Source of the DNA: Cordia subcordata
Lineage: Eukaryota; Streptophyta; Magnoliopsida; Boraginales; Cordiaceae
Length of the DNA stretch: 64,000 nt
NCBI GenBank assembly: GCA_028554755.1
Contig: JAPTOF010000001.1
Coordinates: forward strand, 28,385,501-28,449,500
Reading direction: 5' to 3'
Shown here: positions 1 through 10,840 of the stretch, one piece after another
Numbering within the stretch: the first letter of the stretch is position 1
Layout: each line of letters begins with the position of its first letter
The notes under the pieces: generated by a model
Seen by the model: the letters and a program-made list of their open reading frames with translations, nothing else
Told to the model about the DNA's origin: nothing
The model's database searches: none
Program-made: the position numbers and the translations under genes

Positions 1-291
1 CTAGTAATGAGAGAATCTAGGGAACAAGTACACATTGATGAGCAACGCTGAAGAGAAATTCGTCGTGGTGCTGGTTCTAGTTCGATGGGTCAACAGGAAG
101 ACCCTTCTATGATGGCTCAGATTCTGTCCCAGTTGCAGGCGTTAAACATTGGTATGGGCAAAATAGGGGCTACCATGAGAAGCCAATGGGACGAGCTCAC
201 TGCTTGGAGGCAACATATTGATTCAGAAGTGACTTTGATGAGATCAGACATGAGGGAATACTTCAAGGATCACCATGGTCACGCACCCTAA
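1..291 (+). pseudogene. C-terminal end of an LTR-element reading frame (Sirevirus-like tail)
   Basis: A reading frame enters from the left edge and ends in TAA at 289-291. It is interrupted once by TGA at 49-51, where an Arg codon (CGA) would fit the surrounding Arg-rich run. The last 68 codons after the ATG at 85 are Gln/Met/Arg-rich and look helical, ending in His-Gly-His-Ala-Pro. No catalytic motif is visible. It lies directly before purine tracts and an LTR, so it is probably the 3'-most part of the Copia element's protein. In Sireviruses this position often holds an extra envelope-like or unknown ORF. The link to that ORF is inference; the protein itself is not recognised. Confidence 0.45.
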
Positions 292-662
292 TTTTCTTCT
301 TTTAGAAAAACATTTTTCATTTCACTTGAAAACAATTTTTAGCTTTAGTTGACTTTTACATTCTTGACTTTGGTTAACAAGTTATTTCTTTTATACATTT
401 CTTTTCCTACCTTTATATTGATTTTGATGATGCCAAAGGGGGAGAGGTATGGTGTGGTATTTATGCTTTGGTGAATGGTATACTTATGCCTTGTTAGGTG
501 TTGATATGTTTACTTGTTTGAATATGGCTATTTGCACATCTTTGCAAATGAGTTTAAATTTGCATTTTCCCAAAAATTCACTTTTTAAAGGAATACATAT
601 ATTAAGGGGGAGTACTTTTGTCTCATATCTTAAAATTTTGTCATCATCAAAAAGGGGGAGAT
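292..662 (+). other. 3' untranslated tail of Sirevirus-like Copia element with three polypurine tracts
   Basis: Non-coding DNA between the last reading frame and the 3' LTR. Three G-rich polypurine tracts are present, at 435-446, 604-612 and 649-660. The first and last follow a GATGATG or CATCATC context, and the last directly abuts the LTR start TGTTAG at 663. Repeated polypurine tracts upstream of the 3' LTR are a known trait of Sirevirus Copia elements. Confidence 0.6.
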
Positions 663-1153
663 TGTTAGCTAAATATTCATTATTGATTTTGATGATGAAA
701 ATATACGCATTATTTTTCTAAATAGCTTCTTGTGAAAATGAGATAATATCTAGTTGAAGCGTATGAAAGATTGGAGAAAATGTGCAAAAAAAAAAAAAAC
801 ATTACTTGAAGAAAGAGAAGGAGAGAAGGCATAAGGAGGAGAAGAGAAGTCATAAGAGGTACCAGACATTATTTTACTTCTTGCTCTCTTTGTGAAATAC
901 CTATATATATTGTGTGGACTTGGCTCAAAATCTTTTTCTTATTCATAGCAAAAATTTTCAAGTCTTGCACATTTGAAATAACATATGCACAAATGTATTT
1001 GAATGCACACATAGAGATAAAATGAGTTTTTGGGGTGTTTCAATTCACAACATGTGTTTACAAAATTATTCAAAATTATTTGGAGCAGTGAAAATTGCAC
1101 TTAAAATGATCTTTGCAAAAATCTGGCTTTACTTCACATTCTGAAGTGGCCGG

Positions 1154-3276
1154 TGATGTGTTTGTTTTGTGTGTTTATCTATTGCATGTATATACTTGTT
1201 TTGAGGTGTTTTGAGCTTCATTTAATGTATTAGTATAGCATTTAGGTCATAATTGTGCATATTAAGGTTTAAATGTTCATAGTTGAAGTGAAGACTTAAA
1301 TGTTACACTAATGTGCTTTTATTGCTTGTTTTAGGTGTGATTTAGAGAGATAATTGAAGCTTAATTGAGGGTGATTGAAGTGTGGAACAAAGCCAAGGGT
1401 GTTTTGGATGCAAAGTAATGAAGAAAATGTGCTTTTGGAAGTGGCCGGGCAAAAGAAGGAACGACCGAGGCGAAACCAAGCGCAATGTGAGCCAAATTCG
1501 GATCTAGCAACTTAAAAAGGACATGGACAAATTTTAGATATGTTTTAGGGTGCAAAATATGGCTTGGAAGATCCCCCATGACGATACAAAGCCATAGAAA
1601 AAAACGGTGCGCAAATCAGAGCTAAAACGAGCAAGATATGATCATTTTACTATCAAGACCATTTAGCCTCTGTTTAGGCCGGACGACCAGACGGAGAGGT
1701 CGACCGGCCGAATCAAAATCTGGGCCAATTTTAGCCGGACAACTTAGCCCCAAAGCCGGACGACCGTTGGGCCCCCAGCTGAACGTGCTGAAAACTTTAT
1801 TTAAGCCACTTTTCAGCCCTTTTTGAAGGGGAACACCACCCAAATCAAACACCCATTTCCCTAAACCTAAACTCCACCAAAAATTACCTCACACGCTCAC
1901 TTCTAAACACATTTAACACTTGGAATCCAGGATCTAAGAGGATCAAACACTAGGATTTGGGGCATAGCTCGTGGTCTGTAAAGCTTGGCTATGGATAGAA
2001 GGGTATTTCTCTTTTATCCTAAGTCTAATTATGTTTAATTAGAGCAATGTAGGGTGATTATATCTTGTATTTATGGATTGATTACTACTTTATATTAATG
2101 GAAACTTAATGGATTTATGTATATATGCCTTATGCTTATGGCTTCAAAGGCTATTTTCCATACATGTCTATGTGTTTGTTGAAATGCCTCAATGATGTAG
2201 CATATATATATTGAAGTATATTGTGCTATTAACCATTTCTAAATCATTATGCTAGCATGTCTATGTGTTTGTGTGGTGACTACATGAAGTGGGTATGACT
2301 ATATACATGTCTATGTGTGTGTTAGCATACTTAATAGCATAACTAGCTTCTATTACATGCATGTCGGGTGCTATTGCTTAAATTGGTGTAATCTAAACAT
2401 GTCTATGTGTTTAGTAGTAGAATATACCGGTGTATTCTCAAATGCCATGCCCTAGATGTGTTTGCCATGCGCTTTAATGTCAATTTCTGCTAATTGTGAT
2501 GCGATCGATGGTGCACAACTAGTATCTTGCCTAGGTCGAGTCCCCTTTGGTTTTAAATCCAGCCAATAGGAGTCCGAATAGGTTTAGTTGACCTTAGTTC
2601 ACTTAGGAAGGCTAGTTAGTCCACCCTAACACCCTAGGTTCATAAGGACCATGCCGTAGCTCTGAGTGAGGCGAAGCTTAGGGACGGACTAGCACCGAGT
2701 CCTAGGGCCAAATTGGGGAACTAATTAGAGGACTAAGTGTTAAGGTTAGATCGATCTACACTCGCCTAGAATCTTATTGGCTAGCCCTAATTCCTAAGTC
2801 ATAAAGACCACGCCGTACTACTAGGCATCACCACCTAGGGACGGACCCGCACTGAGGCTTAGGGTACCAATTAGGAGGCTAATTACAGGTCTAGATTAGA
2901 GCACTTAGTATAATCCATCAAGTAACCCTAGAAAGACGTAGTAATCACCATAAACAAGATGTAATCACCTTAGTCTCCCATTTTCGACGTTTGAATCCCC
3001 TTCGATCGCTTGATTCCCCCATCACACACATACGCATTATCTTTTTATTTCCTTGTTCTTAGATTAGGTTTACTTTTCCCGAGCTCCCTTCAAACCAAAA
3101 ACCCCAAAAACATTGTAGTTAGGACCCCAACAAGTAGCTCTTTAGGACGCACTTAGCTTAAAACACCATACACATTAGGCCTCCCCGTGGATTCGACCCC
3201 GCACTCGCACACACCGTATTACACACGACCCGTGCGCTTGCGGGCTATTTAGGCTTGTGCTCAATTAGCGATATCA
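1154..3276 (+). repeat. 5' LTR of the Athila/Tat-type element
   Basis: It matches 6806-8938 almost throughout. A CCGG-rich box lies at about 1678-1765, followed by a TATA-like TTTATTTAAG near 1796. The same family gives the solo LTR at 37512-39598 and the degraded copies at 9783-10840. Confidence 0.88.
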
Positions 3277-3282
3277 AGTTCT

Positions 3283-3300
3283 TGACGCCGTTGCCGGGGA
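3283..3300 (+). promoter_or_regulatory. Primer-binding site
   Basis: The sequence TGACGCCGTTGCCGGGGA starts six bases after the LTR end. It closely matches the TGGCGCCGTTGCCGGGGA primer site typical of Athila/Tat Gypsy elements, with one mismatch (A for G at position 3). Confidence 0.8.
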
Positions 3301-3439
3301 GGCAACGTTTGTTTGGTTTCTTAGTTTTTGTGTGTCTTAGCTTGTTACGTGTTGTTTTATCTTTTCTTTCATGTTTTTATTATTTTGATTAATAATAAGA
3401 ATTCAAAAAAAATTTGTTGAGCATTGTGAAGAGGTTTAC

Positions 3440-5412
3440 TTGTGTCAATTAATCATGAATGATCCTAATGCATCATGGTGGTCACTTGTATCCTCTTCCC
3501 CACCACCCAAACGTGTTCCCATTGCATGTCGCATTTGTGGAAGTTTTATGCATCCTACCGTTTTCTGTCCCCACGAGAATTCTCTATCTAGGGCTAGTGA
3601 TACTTATTACCCCTATAGTCATGCATCATCTCATGTATCTTCATTTAGTAATCATGACTATAGGGATTCATATTCTTGTAATTGCAATCATTGTGGAAGT
3701 CGTGCTCATTTTCCTAGTACTTGTCCCACCTTCCACCCTTATCCCCAATTGCATGCAATGCCCTATGCCCCTAGCAATCATACGCCCATGCACGCATCTA
3801 CATCTAGTTATCATGATTCTACGGAGCAACATCATGCATTTTCATATTGGGGTCAAGATGACTGTTCATTTGGTACACCTCCTTGCATTGAGAGTTCATC
3901 CTTCCCATCATCTTTTCCAACCCACCCATCCTTCGAGTCATACAATGGTTGTGCTTATAGTAATCCTAATCAAGATGTCTACCATTTTCACTCGGTTGAG
4001 CCCTCTTCTTTTAGGACTTCTTCACAAGAGGAAACACTTGACTATCTCCTATCTCTCCTCCAATCCAATCAAGAGGAACTAGAGAGTTTGAAGCGAGACA
4101 CCAAATCTCTAGGTGAGCGTTTGAAGAGCATGGTTGAGAGTGTGCAACTTATGAGAGAGAACGTTGAAATACCTTTAGAACAAGTTGAAGAGATAGGAGA
4201 GAGACATAAAGATGAGAGAAATAGTGGTGAAAAAGATGATGTCTTGGAGAGACAATTAGAAAAAAGGTTGATGGAGAGATCACATCTTGTAGTGAGGATG
4301 AGGATGAGCTTAATGATAATTTGGTTCTTGGTGACTCTTATGAATATGTTTTAGAGGAAGTAGTACCCTATCCTCCTAAGCTTTCAACGTCTTCCATTGA
4401 GTCACATGAGCCTTTTCTGTCTCCTCATCCCACATATTCTACACACTTGGAGATTGAGTCTTATGATCATAGCACTCATTTGCATTTCGAGTCCACATTT
4501 AGGGAGTCTAGGGTACACACCTCCCTTGAGCATTCACGCATCCATGACCCGAAATCCATTGAGTCCTCATTGTCCCCTCCATGTGTGCCTACCCCGTATG
4601 AAGAGCATAATGGTGAGATGACACCCAGTAGTGATGAATGTGTTGTCAAATTTAAAGGGACTTTAGCTAGTGAAGGTTTAAAGTCAACCATTGGGGAAAA
4701 CAAGGCATCAATTTTGGAGGTTTTAAATGATAAGTCTCTTGGAGTTAAGAATCATGATGTTGAAGAGAATAGCAACTCTAAGAAGACACATAAAAAAGAA
4801 ATTGGTGTGCTTGGAAGAATGATCTGTGGGTTTCTTTGGATGTTTGATGATTCATTGATAGAAATAGAGCCCATAAAGATCGAATCCACCTCTCAAGAGG
4901 AGTTAGAGTGACCTAGGCTTGAACATGTTATATCTTGTGGAGAGGAAGAGTGTAGTACTTCATCGTCCCTTACCCTTGCCCTTCCTTCTCCGAGAGTTAT
5001 TCCAACCCCCCTTTCCCATTCCGTTGAGTTTCCCTCTTTGAAGCTCACATTTATGTCTTCTAGTTTAGAACATTTTCATCTAGGGCTAAATAGCACTTCT
5101 CTCATGTTGCATGCATTAGACCTATCTTTGACCCATGGGGAGGGTGTGTTCCTAGCTCTTGATTATGAAAAGAAGGCCATGGGGTGGTTAGTTAGAGAGC
5201 AAGCGGGGCATGATCTTTCACATTTATGTATGACACCTTCCACACTTGCGGACACGTTCTCATTTGATGTTTCAGGGTGGGATCCAGAAAAGGGATGCAT
5301 TGAACATCTATGGCCCCATCATTTATTGCATGACCCTTTTCCTTCTCCTATCTGTGCTTGGTTGAATATTCGGCAATTTGTGCCTTGCAATTTTAAACAT
5401 GTATTGCTCTAA
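3440..5412 (+). pseudogene. Broken ORF of the non-autonomous element: two zinc knuckles, coiled coil, unknown function
   Basis: Three reading frames form one ancestral ORF of roughly 657 codons. The first part (3440 to about 4265) carries two CCHC zinc knuckles of the C-x2-C-x4-H-x4-C form: Cys-Arg-Ile-Cys about residue 30 and Cys-Asn-His-Cys about residue 80. A Ser/His/Tyr/Pro-rich stretch follows, then a heptad-like Leu/Glu/Lys coiled coil (about residues 195-275). At a run of six A near 4260 the frame shifts by one. The second part (4321-4911) ends in TGA, and the same frame reopens and runs to 5412, with a Trp/His-rich tail. Zinc knuckles suggest nucleic-acid binding as in Gag, but no capsid or polymerase domain is visible. 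It may be a diverged Gag-like protein or a family-specific protein. Confidence 0.6.
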
Positions 5413-6805
5413 CACTAGCGCCCGGCTGGAGGCGTTAAATCCAGCGCTACTAGGAGGCACCCTAGACATGCTTATATTTCATTTGCTTTCCTTGATTTTC
5501 CTTTTCTTTTATTTGCTTTTAGTATTATTGTTTGTTGATTTTCAATTGCTTTTTGGTTTTCTATTTCACCCTCCCAAGTGTTGATCCTCACTTCTATCAT
5601 TTCCCATTCTTCATATACCTTGTTTATCATTTGATGATGCCAATGCAAGTTCGCATGGCAATGCTACTAATCATGTGCTTTGAGTGTTCTGATTTGTTAA
5701 TAGACGGGGATTAGTAGTTGAATCATTATCCATTGGCATTGAACAGCTTCAAAGAACACAAGGTTGTATCTATCCTTTCTCCACTTGTTCCCTATTTATC
5801 TACCCTGTCCCCACCACCCTTACTTGCTTTATGTTGCCGATTTGCTTGTTGAGTGGTATTGTTCTATTTGCTTGAGGACAAGCAAAATTTAGGTTTAGGG
5901 GTATGGGAGTTTAATTAGGGTAGACATGCATTTTGTGCTTAAAATGGTGAAAATTTTTCGATTTTGATGCATGTAAAGTTGTTTATTTCTTGGTTGATCA
6001 TTGTGTTGGCTATTGTGATTGATTTAATTGATTGGTGAATATAAGTTGCATTGTGGGGAAGTGAATGGAGTGGATTGAAAATCGGGTCTTGGAGGGGATG
6101 CCCTTGAAAGTTGTGGGGACTGAGGACCTTTAAGAATAACCCTTATAGCCACCCCATAGCTTAGTAAGAAAGAGTGTTGAAAAAGGGTTGTTGATATGAG
6201 TGCCTTTCCTTGATTGGTTCTTTTTTATATGCTAAAGCCTTTCTTCTTCTTTTCTTTTTGTGTGAATGCAATGCAAAGCATGAAAAATTTGAAAAAAAAA
6301 AAGCAAAAAGGTGCAAAAACATAAAAGAAAATAAGAAAGAGAAAAAGCCAAAGGCAACAAAGAGTTTTTGTGAATAAGTGCATAAGTGACACAATGTCAA
6401 CTTAGCACAAACTATCCTCTATGTAGATATGTAAACAAGGCTTTTTATAAGCCATTTTGTATGTATATTCTCTCTCTTCTTGTCTTTGAGGCTTTGTGCA
6501 TGTTGGAGAGGCAACGTTAGTTGAGAGGGCACGAAATATCAACATCCCGAGTGTGTGCGTTAGAATCCTAGGCATGTGGTGGTTCGGCTACTCGGGAACT
6601 TCCCACAAGGTTCGAGGCCCTTTATGAGTAGAGAGAGGATCTGAAGAGACTTGAGGATCTCTTCATAACAGAAATGCCCCCTTCATGCTTCTTGAGCTAG
6701 CCGTGATAGCAAGTCAATTCCTTAAGCAACCCTTTGTATTGACTTTAGAGGTAAACTTAGGTTTGGGCTTGCTTAAGGACAAGAAAGGAGAAGGTTTGGG
6801 GGTGT
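5413..6805 (+). other. 3' untranslated interior of the Athila/Tat-type element
   Basis: No gene. It begins with a GC-rich hairpin-like block (5417-5465). Two copies of the GAGGACAAG-plus-G-rich tract motif typical before Athila/Tat 3' LTRs occur at 5871-5909 and 6773-6803, the second abutting the LTR at 6806. An A-rich stretch lies at 6285-6345. Confidence 0.6.
5417..5465 (+). other. Conserved post-ORF hairpin-like block
   Basis: CTAGCGCCCGGCTGG and CCAGCGCTACTAG face each other across a short A/T-rich loop and are followed by GGAGGCACCCTAG. The AGCGCT...GGGAGGCA arrangement recalls the block that commonly follows pol in Athila/Tat elements. This supports the family assignment; its function is unknown. 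Confidence 0.45.
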
Positions 6806-8938
6806 TGATGTGTTTGTTTTGTGTGTTTATCTATTGCATGTATATAATTGTTTTAAGGTGTTTTGAGCTTCATTTAATGTATTAGTATAGCATTAGGTCA
6901 TAATTATGCATATTAAGGTTTAAATGTTCATAGTTGAAGTGAAGACTTTAATGTTACACTAATGTGCATTTATTGCTTGTTTTAGGTGTGATTTGGAGAG
7001 ATAATTGGAGCTTAATTGAGGGTGATTGAAATGTGGAACAAAGCCAAGGGTGTTTTGGATGCAAAGTAATGAAGAAATGTGCTTTTGGAAGTGGCCGGGC
7101 AAAAGAAGGAACGACCGAGGCGAAACCAAGTGCAACGTGAGCCAAATTTGGATCTTGCAACTTAAAAAGGACATGGAAAAATTTTTGATATGTTTTAGGG
7201 TGCAAAAGATGGCTTGGGAGATCCCCCACGATGATACGAAGCCATAGAAAAAAACGGTGCGAGAATCAGAGCTAAAACGAGCAAGATATGATCATTTTAC
7301 TCTCAAGACCATTTAGCCTCTATTTAGGCCGGACGACCAGACGGAGAGGTCGACCGGCCGGATCAGAATCTGGGCCAATTTTAGCCGGACAACTTAGCCC
7401 CAAAGCCGGACGACCCGTTGGGCCCCCAGCTGAACGCGCTGAAAACTTTATTTAAGCCACTTTTCAGCCCTTTTTGAAGGGGAACACCACCCAAATCAAA
7501 CACCCATTTCCCTAAACCTAAACTCCACCAAAAATTACCTCACACGCTCACTTCTAAACACATTTAACACTTGGAATCAAGGATCTAAGAGGATCAAACA
7601 CTAGGATTTGGGGCATATCTCCTGGTTTGTAAAGCTTGGCTATGGATAGAAAGGTATCTCTCTTTTATCCTAAGTCTAATTATGTTTAATTAAAGCTATG
7701 TAGGGTGATTATATCTTATATTTATGGATTGATTACTACTTTATATTAATGGAAACTTAATGGATTTATGTATATATGCCTTATGCTTATGGCTTCAAAG
7801 GCTATTTTCCATACATGTCTATGTGTTTGTTGAAATGCCTCAATGATGTAGCATATATATATTGAAGTCTATTGTGCTATTAACCATTTCTAAATCATTA
7901 TGCTAGCATGTCTATGTGTTTGTGCGGTGACTACATGAAGTGGGTATGACTATATACATGTCTATGTGTGTGTTAGCATACTTAAAAGCATAACTAGCTT
8001 CTATTGCATGTATGTCGGGTGTTATTGCTTAAATTGGTGTAATCTAAACATGTCTATGTATTTAGTAGTAGAATATACCGGTGTATTCTCAAATGCCATG
8101 CCCTAGATGTGTTTTCCATGCGCTTTAATGTCAATTTCTGCTAATTGTGATGCGATCAATGGTGCACAACTAGTATCTAGCCTAGGTCGAGTCCCCTTTG
8201 GCTTTAAATCCAACCAATAGAAGTCCGAATAGGTTTAGTTGACCTTAGTTCACTTAGGAAGGCTAGTTAGTCCACCCTAGCACCCTAGGTTCATAAGGAC
8301 CACGCCGTAGCTCTGAGTGAGGCGAAGCTTAGGGACGGACTCGCACCGAGTCCTAGGGCCAGATTGGGGAACTAATTAGAGGACTAAGTACTAAGGTTAG
8401 ATCGATCTATACTCACCTAGAATCTTATTGGCTAGCCCTAATTCCTAAGTCATAAAGACCACACCGTACTACTAGGCATCGCCACCTAGGGACGGACCCG
8501 CACTGAGGCTTAGGGTACCAATTAGGAGGCTAATTATAGGTCTAGATTAAAGCACTTAGTATAATCCATCAAGTAACCCTAGAAAGACATAGTAATCACC
8601 ATAAACAAGATGTAATCACCATAAACAAGATGTAATCACCTTAGTCTCCCATTTTCGACGTTTGAATCCCCTTAGATCGCTTGATTCCCCCATCACACAC
8701 ATACGCACTACCTTTTTATTTCCTTGTTCTTAGATTAGGTTTACTTTTCCCGAGCTCTCCTCAAACCAAAAACATTGTAGTCAGGACCCCAACAAGTAGC
8801 TCTTTAGGACACACTTAGCTTAGAACACCATACACATTGGGCCTCCTCGTGGATTCGACCCCGCACTCGCACACACCGTACTACACACGACCCGTGCGCT
8901 TGCGGGCTATTTAGGCTTGTGCTCAATTAGCAATATCA
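6806..8938 (+). repeat. 3' LTR of the Athila/Tat-type element
   Basis: A near-identical copy of 1154-3276, with the same TGATGTG start and ATATCA end. It contains an extra tandem 21-bp unit (ATAAACAAGATGTAATCACC repeated) near 8600-8640. Confidence 0.88.
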
Positions 8939-9782
8939 GCCGGACCCCCCAGCCGGCCGACCGGCAGACCGTGGTGGGTCGCCCGGCAAAAACAGAGAGG
9001 TGTAGAAAAAAAAGCCGGACCCCCTAGCCGGTCAACCGGCTAGGGCGTCCGGCCTAGTCAGAGAAGGAAAAGGGTTAGCAGGACGACCCAGCCTGTCGAC
9101 CGCCTGAATGGGTGCTGTAATAAATGGACTAGTCGTTTATTACCGTTCTGCTGAGAAAATCACTCCTTCTTCACCTACCATAAACCCTAACCCCCAAATC
9201 TCTTTAAATACTCGTTTAATACACTTTCTAAACATCAACTGAAGTGTGCTAAAGTGTTTATCATCATACAATCCATCTTTGAGCCATTCTTGCAATATGT
9301 TTGAGCTTTCAAGAGCTTATTCATCTTCTTCTTGAAGAAAATTTCAGATTCAATTTTCTCTTAATTCTTGAGAATATACACACTTTGAGAGCTATAAACT
9401 TTGTAAGATTTATTCTTTAGAGCTTGTAAAGTGTAGGGAAATCCTAAAGAGTGAATCTCTTGGGTTCTTTGAAGTTGGGCTTCAAAGAGATTGTAAGAAC
9501 TTGGTTTGTGCTTCACCAAGATTTAAAGAAGCATCTTAGTGGAGTTTTTGAAGTCCTAAGGGAAGCATCCTTAGGCGGTGGACGTAGGCTTGGCCGAACC
9601 ACCTTAAATCGTTTGTTTCTCCTCTTCTTATACTTCCTTTTTTATACTTGCTTATTTTGATTACATTGTGTTTGATATATTGATTGTTAGAAATTGCAAA
9701 TTTTCTGTGAATTTTTAAAAATGAAAAAAGTACTTATATCTTAATTCACCCCCCCTCTTAAGATATTTGCACCAACAATAAT

Positions 9783-10840
9783 CATGTCTATCTATTTGTC
9801 TGTGGATTGTGTGAAGTGGGTAATATTTATATCCATGTCCATGTGTATGTTTGCATGCCTAGTAGTAAAGATGGCCTCAATATTGTATACATGTTGGTTC
9901 CTAGTTGCTTGAAATGGTGTAATCCAAGCATGACGATGTTTAGTAGTCAAATAGGTCTCTATATTTGCAAACACCTTAACTTAGAACATGTATGATTGCA
10001 TGTATTGAGCAAATCTCGCTATAGTGATCCCAGGATAATGGTATGTAATTTAGGGCTAGCCTAGAACGAGTCTCCTTTGACTTTAAACCCAACCAATAAG
10101 TTTTCAGATAGGTTTAGTCGACCTTAGTGACATTAGATCTTGGTTTTAAACCTAGCTAATGGTTTAGGTACGAAGGGAGGTTTATCCTAGATCACCTAGG
10201 AAGCTAGTTAGTCACTTCTGAGGCCCTAGATCATAAGAACCATGTCGTGGCTTTAGGAGGCACTGCCTAAAGAAAGACCCACACCGCGTCCTAAAGAGAA
10301 ATTAAGACACTAGTTAGCAACCTAGTTAAGAGCAACAAATAATTAAGTCGTCCTCTATAATCCCATAGCATTTGAGTCTAGAATCACTCATTAGCAAGCA
10401 AAAGTCACCCTAACCCATTCCACTTGTTAGTCCCCTCTAGGTAGCTTGTTTCCTCGCTTTCCATTCCCATGGTATAGTTTTATTTTCTTTAGCTAAAGCT
10501 CCTGTAAATTTAAAAAAAAAATCAAAAAATGGTTAGTTTAGGTTTTTCTTTTAGGCACTTTCTAGGACACACATACATAGAATCCATTCCACAAAATAGC
10601 CTCCCTGTGGTTCGACACCCTTGCTCGCACACACTTCACTACACTAATCTGTGCGCTTGCGAGTCTTTGCGGCTCGCACCTCTAGAGAGACATCAGAAAG
10701 AACACACACATATATACGTAGTTAGTTTTAGGCACCGAGTACGTAGAGACTAAACTAAAGTAACCCCTTATGGAGACGATACCCATACTTGCGCACTTTG
10801 TTATACACGACCTATGCACTTCCTAGTTAAAACAAAATCA
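9783..10840 (+). repeat. Degraded Athila/Tat-type LTR remnants
   Basis: From 9783 the sequence follows the second half of the 1154-3276 LTR (CATGTCTAT..., AGTGGGTA..., the GACCTTAGT and CCTAGG blocks) with many mismatches. The LTR-terminal block (CCTCCCTGTGG, CTCGCACACAC, TGTGCGCTTGCG) ends near 10680. A second, more degraded copy of that terminal block (GGAGACGATACCC, ACACGACCTATGC) follows at about 10765-10830. The Sirevirus-like element appears to have inserted into this older LTR. There are no genes here. Confidence 0.6.

Larger units (their letters stand above)
1154..8938 (+). mobile_element. Non-autonomous Athila/Tat-type Gypsy LTR retrotransposon, complete
   Basis: The element is 7785 bp and is flanked by the perfect 5-bp target duplication GCCGG (1149-1153 and 8939-8943). 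It has LTRs of 2123 bp (1154-3276) and 2133 bp (6806-8938), both starting TGATGTG and ending ATATCA. The primer site follows the first LTR and a polypurine tract precedes the second. The 3.5-kb interior has no recognisable protease, reverse transcriptase, RNase H or integrase. It has one long broken ORF with zinc knuckles. The LTRs differ by scattered substitutions and a 21-bp duplication in the second copy (about 8609-8629), so insertion is fairly recent. It probably depended on proteins from an autonomous relative. Confidence 0.85.
663..9777 (+). mobile_element. 3' LTR of a Sirevirus-like Copia element, split by a nested insertion
   Basis: The LTR begins TGTTAG at 663, right after a polypurine tract, and ends CCAACA at 9772-9777 after the C-rich run typical of these LTR ends. 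The part 663-1153 continues at 8944-9777, and the sequence between is the nested element at 1154-8938 plus its second GCCGG duplication. The reconstructed LTR is about 1.3 kb. A TATA-like TTTAAATA lies near 9203. The 5' LTR and most of the body are left of the window, so no outer target duplication can be checked. Confidence 0.65.

Noticed and set aside
449..721. 90-codon ORF at the Sirevirus-like 3' end
   Set aside because: It spans the polypurine tracts and the LTR start; its translation has no family features.
6161..6400. 79-codon minus-strand ORF in the Athila-type interior
   Set aside because: Phe/Lys-rich translation of an A-rich untranslated tract; no conservation signal.
7026..7247. 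ORFs repeated in both LTRs (1361-1579 and 6954-7247)
   Set aside because: They arise from LTR sequence, differ in frame between copies and carry no domain.
9451..9660. 69-codon ORF in the Sirevirus-like LTR
   Set aside because: Lies within LTR sequence with no recognisable protein family.
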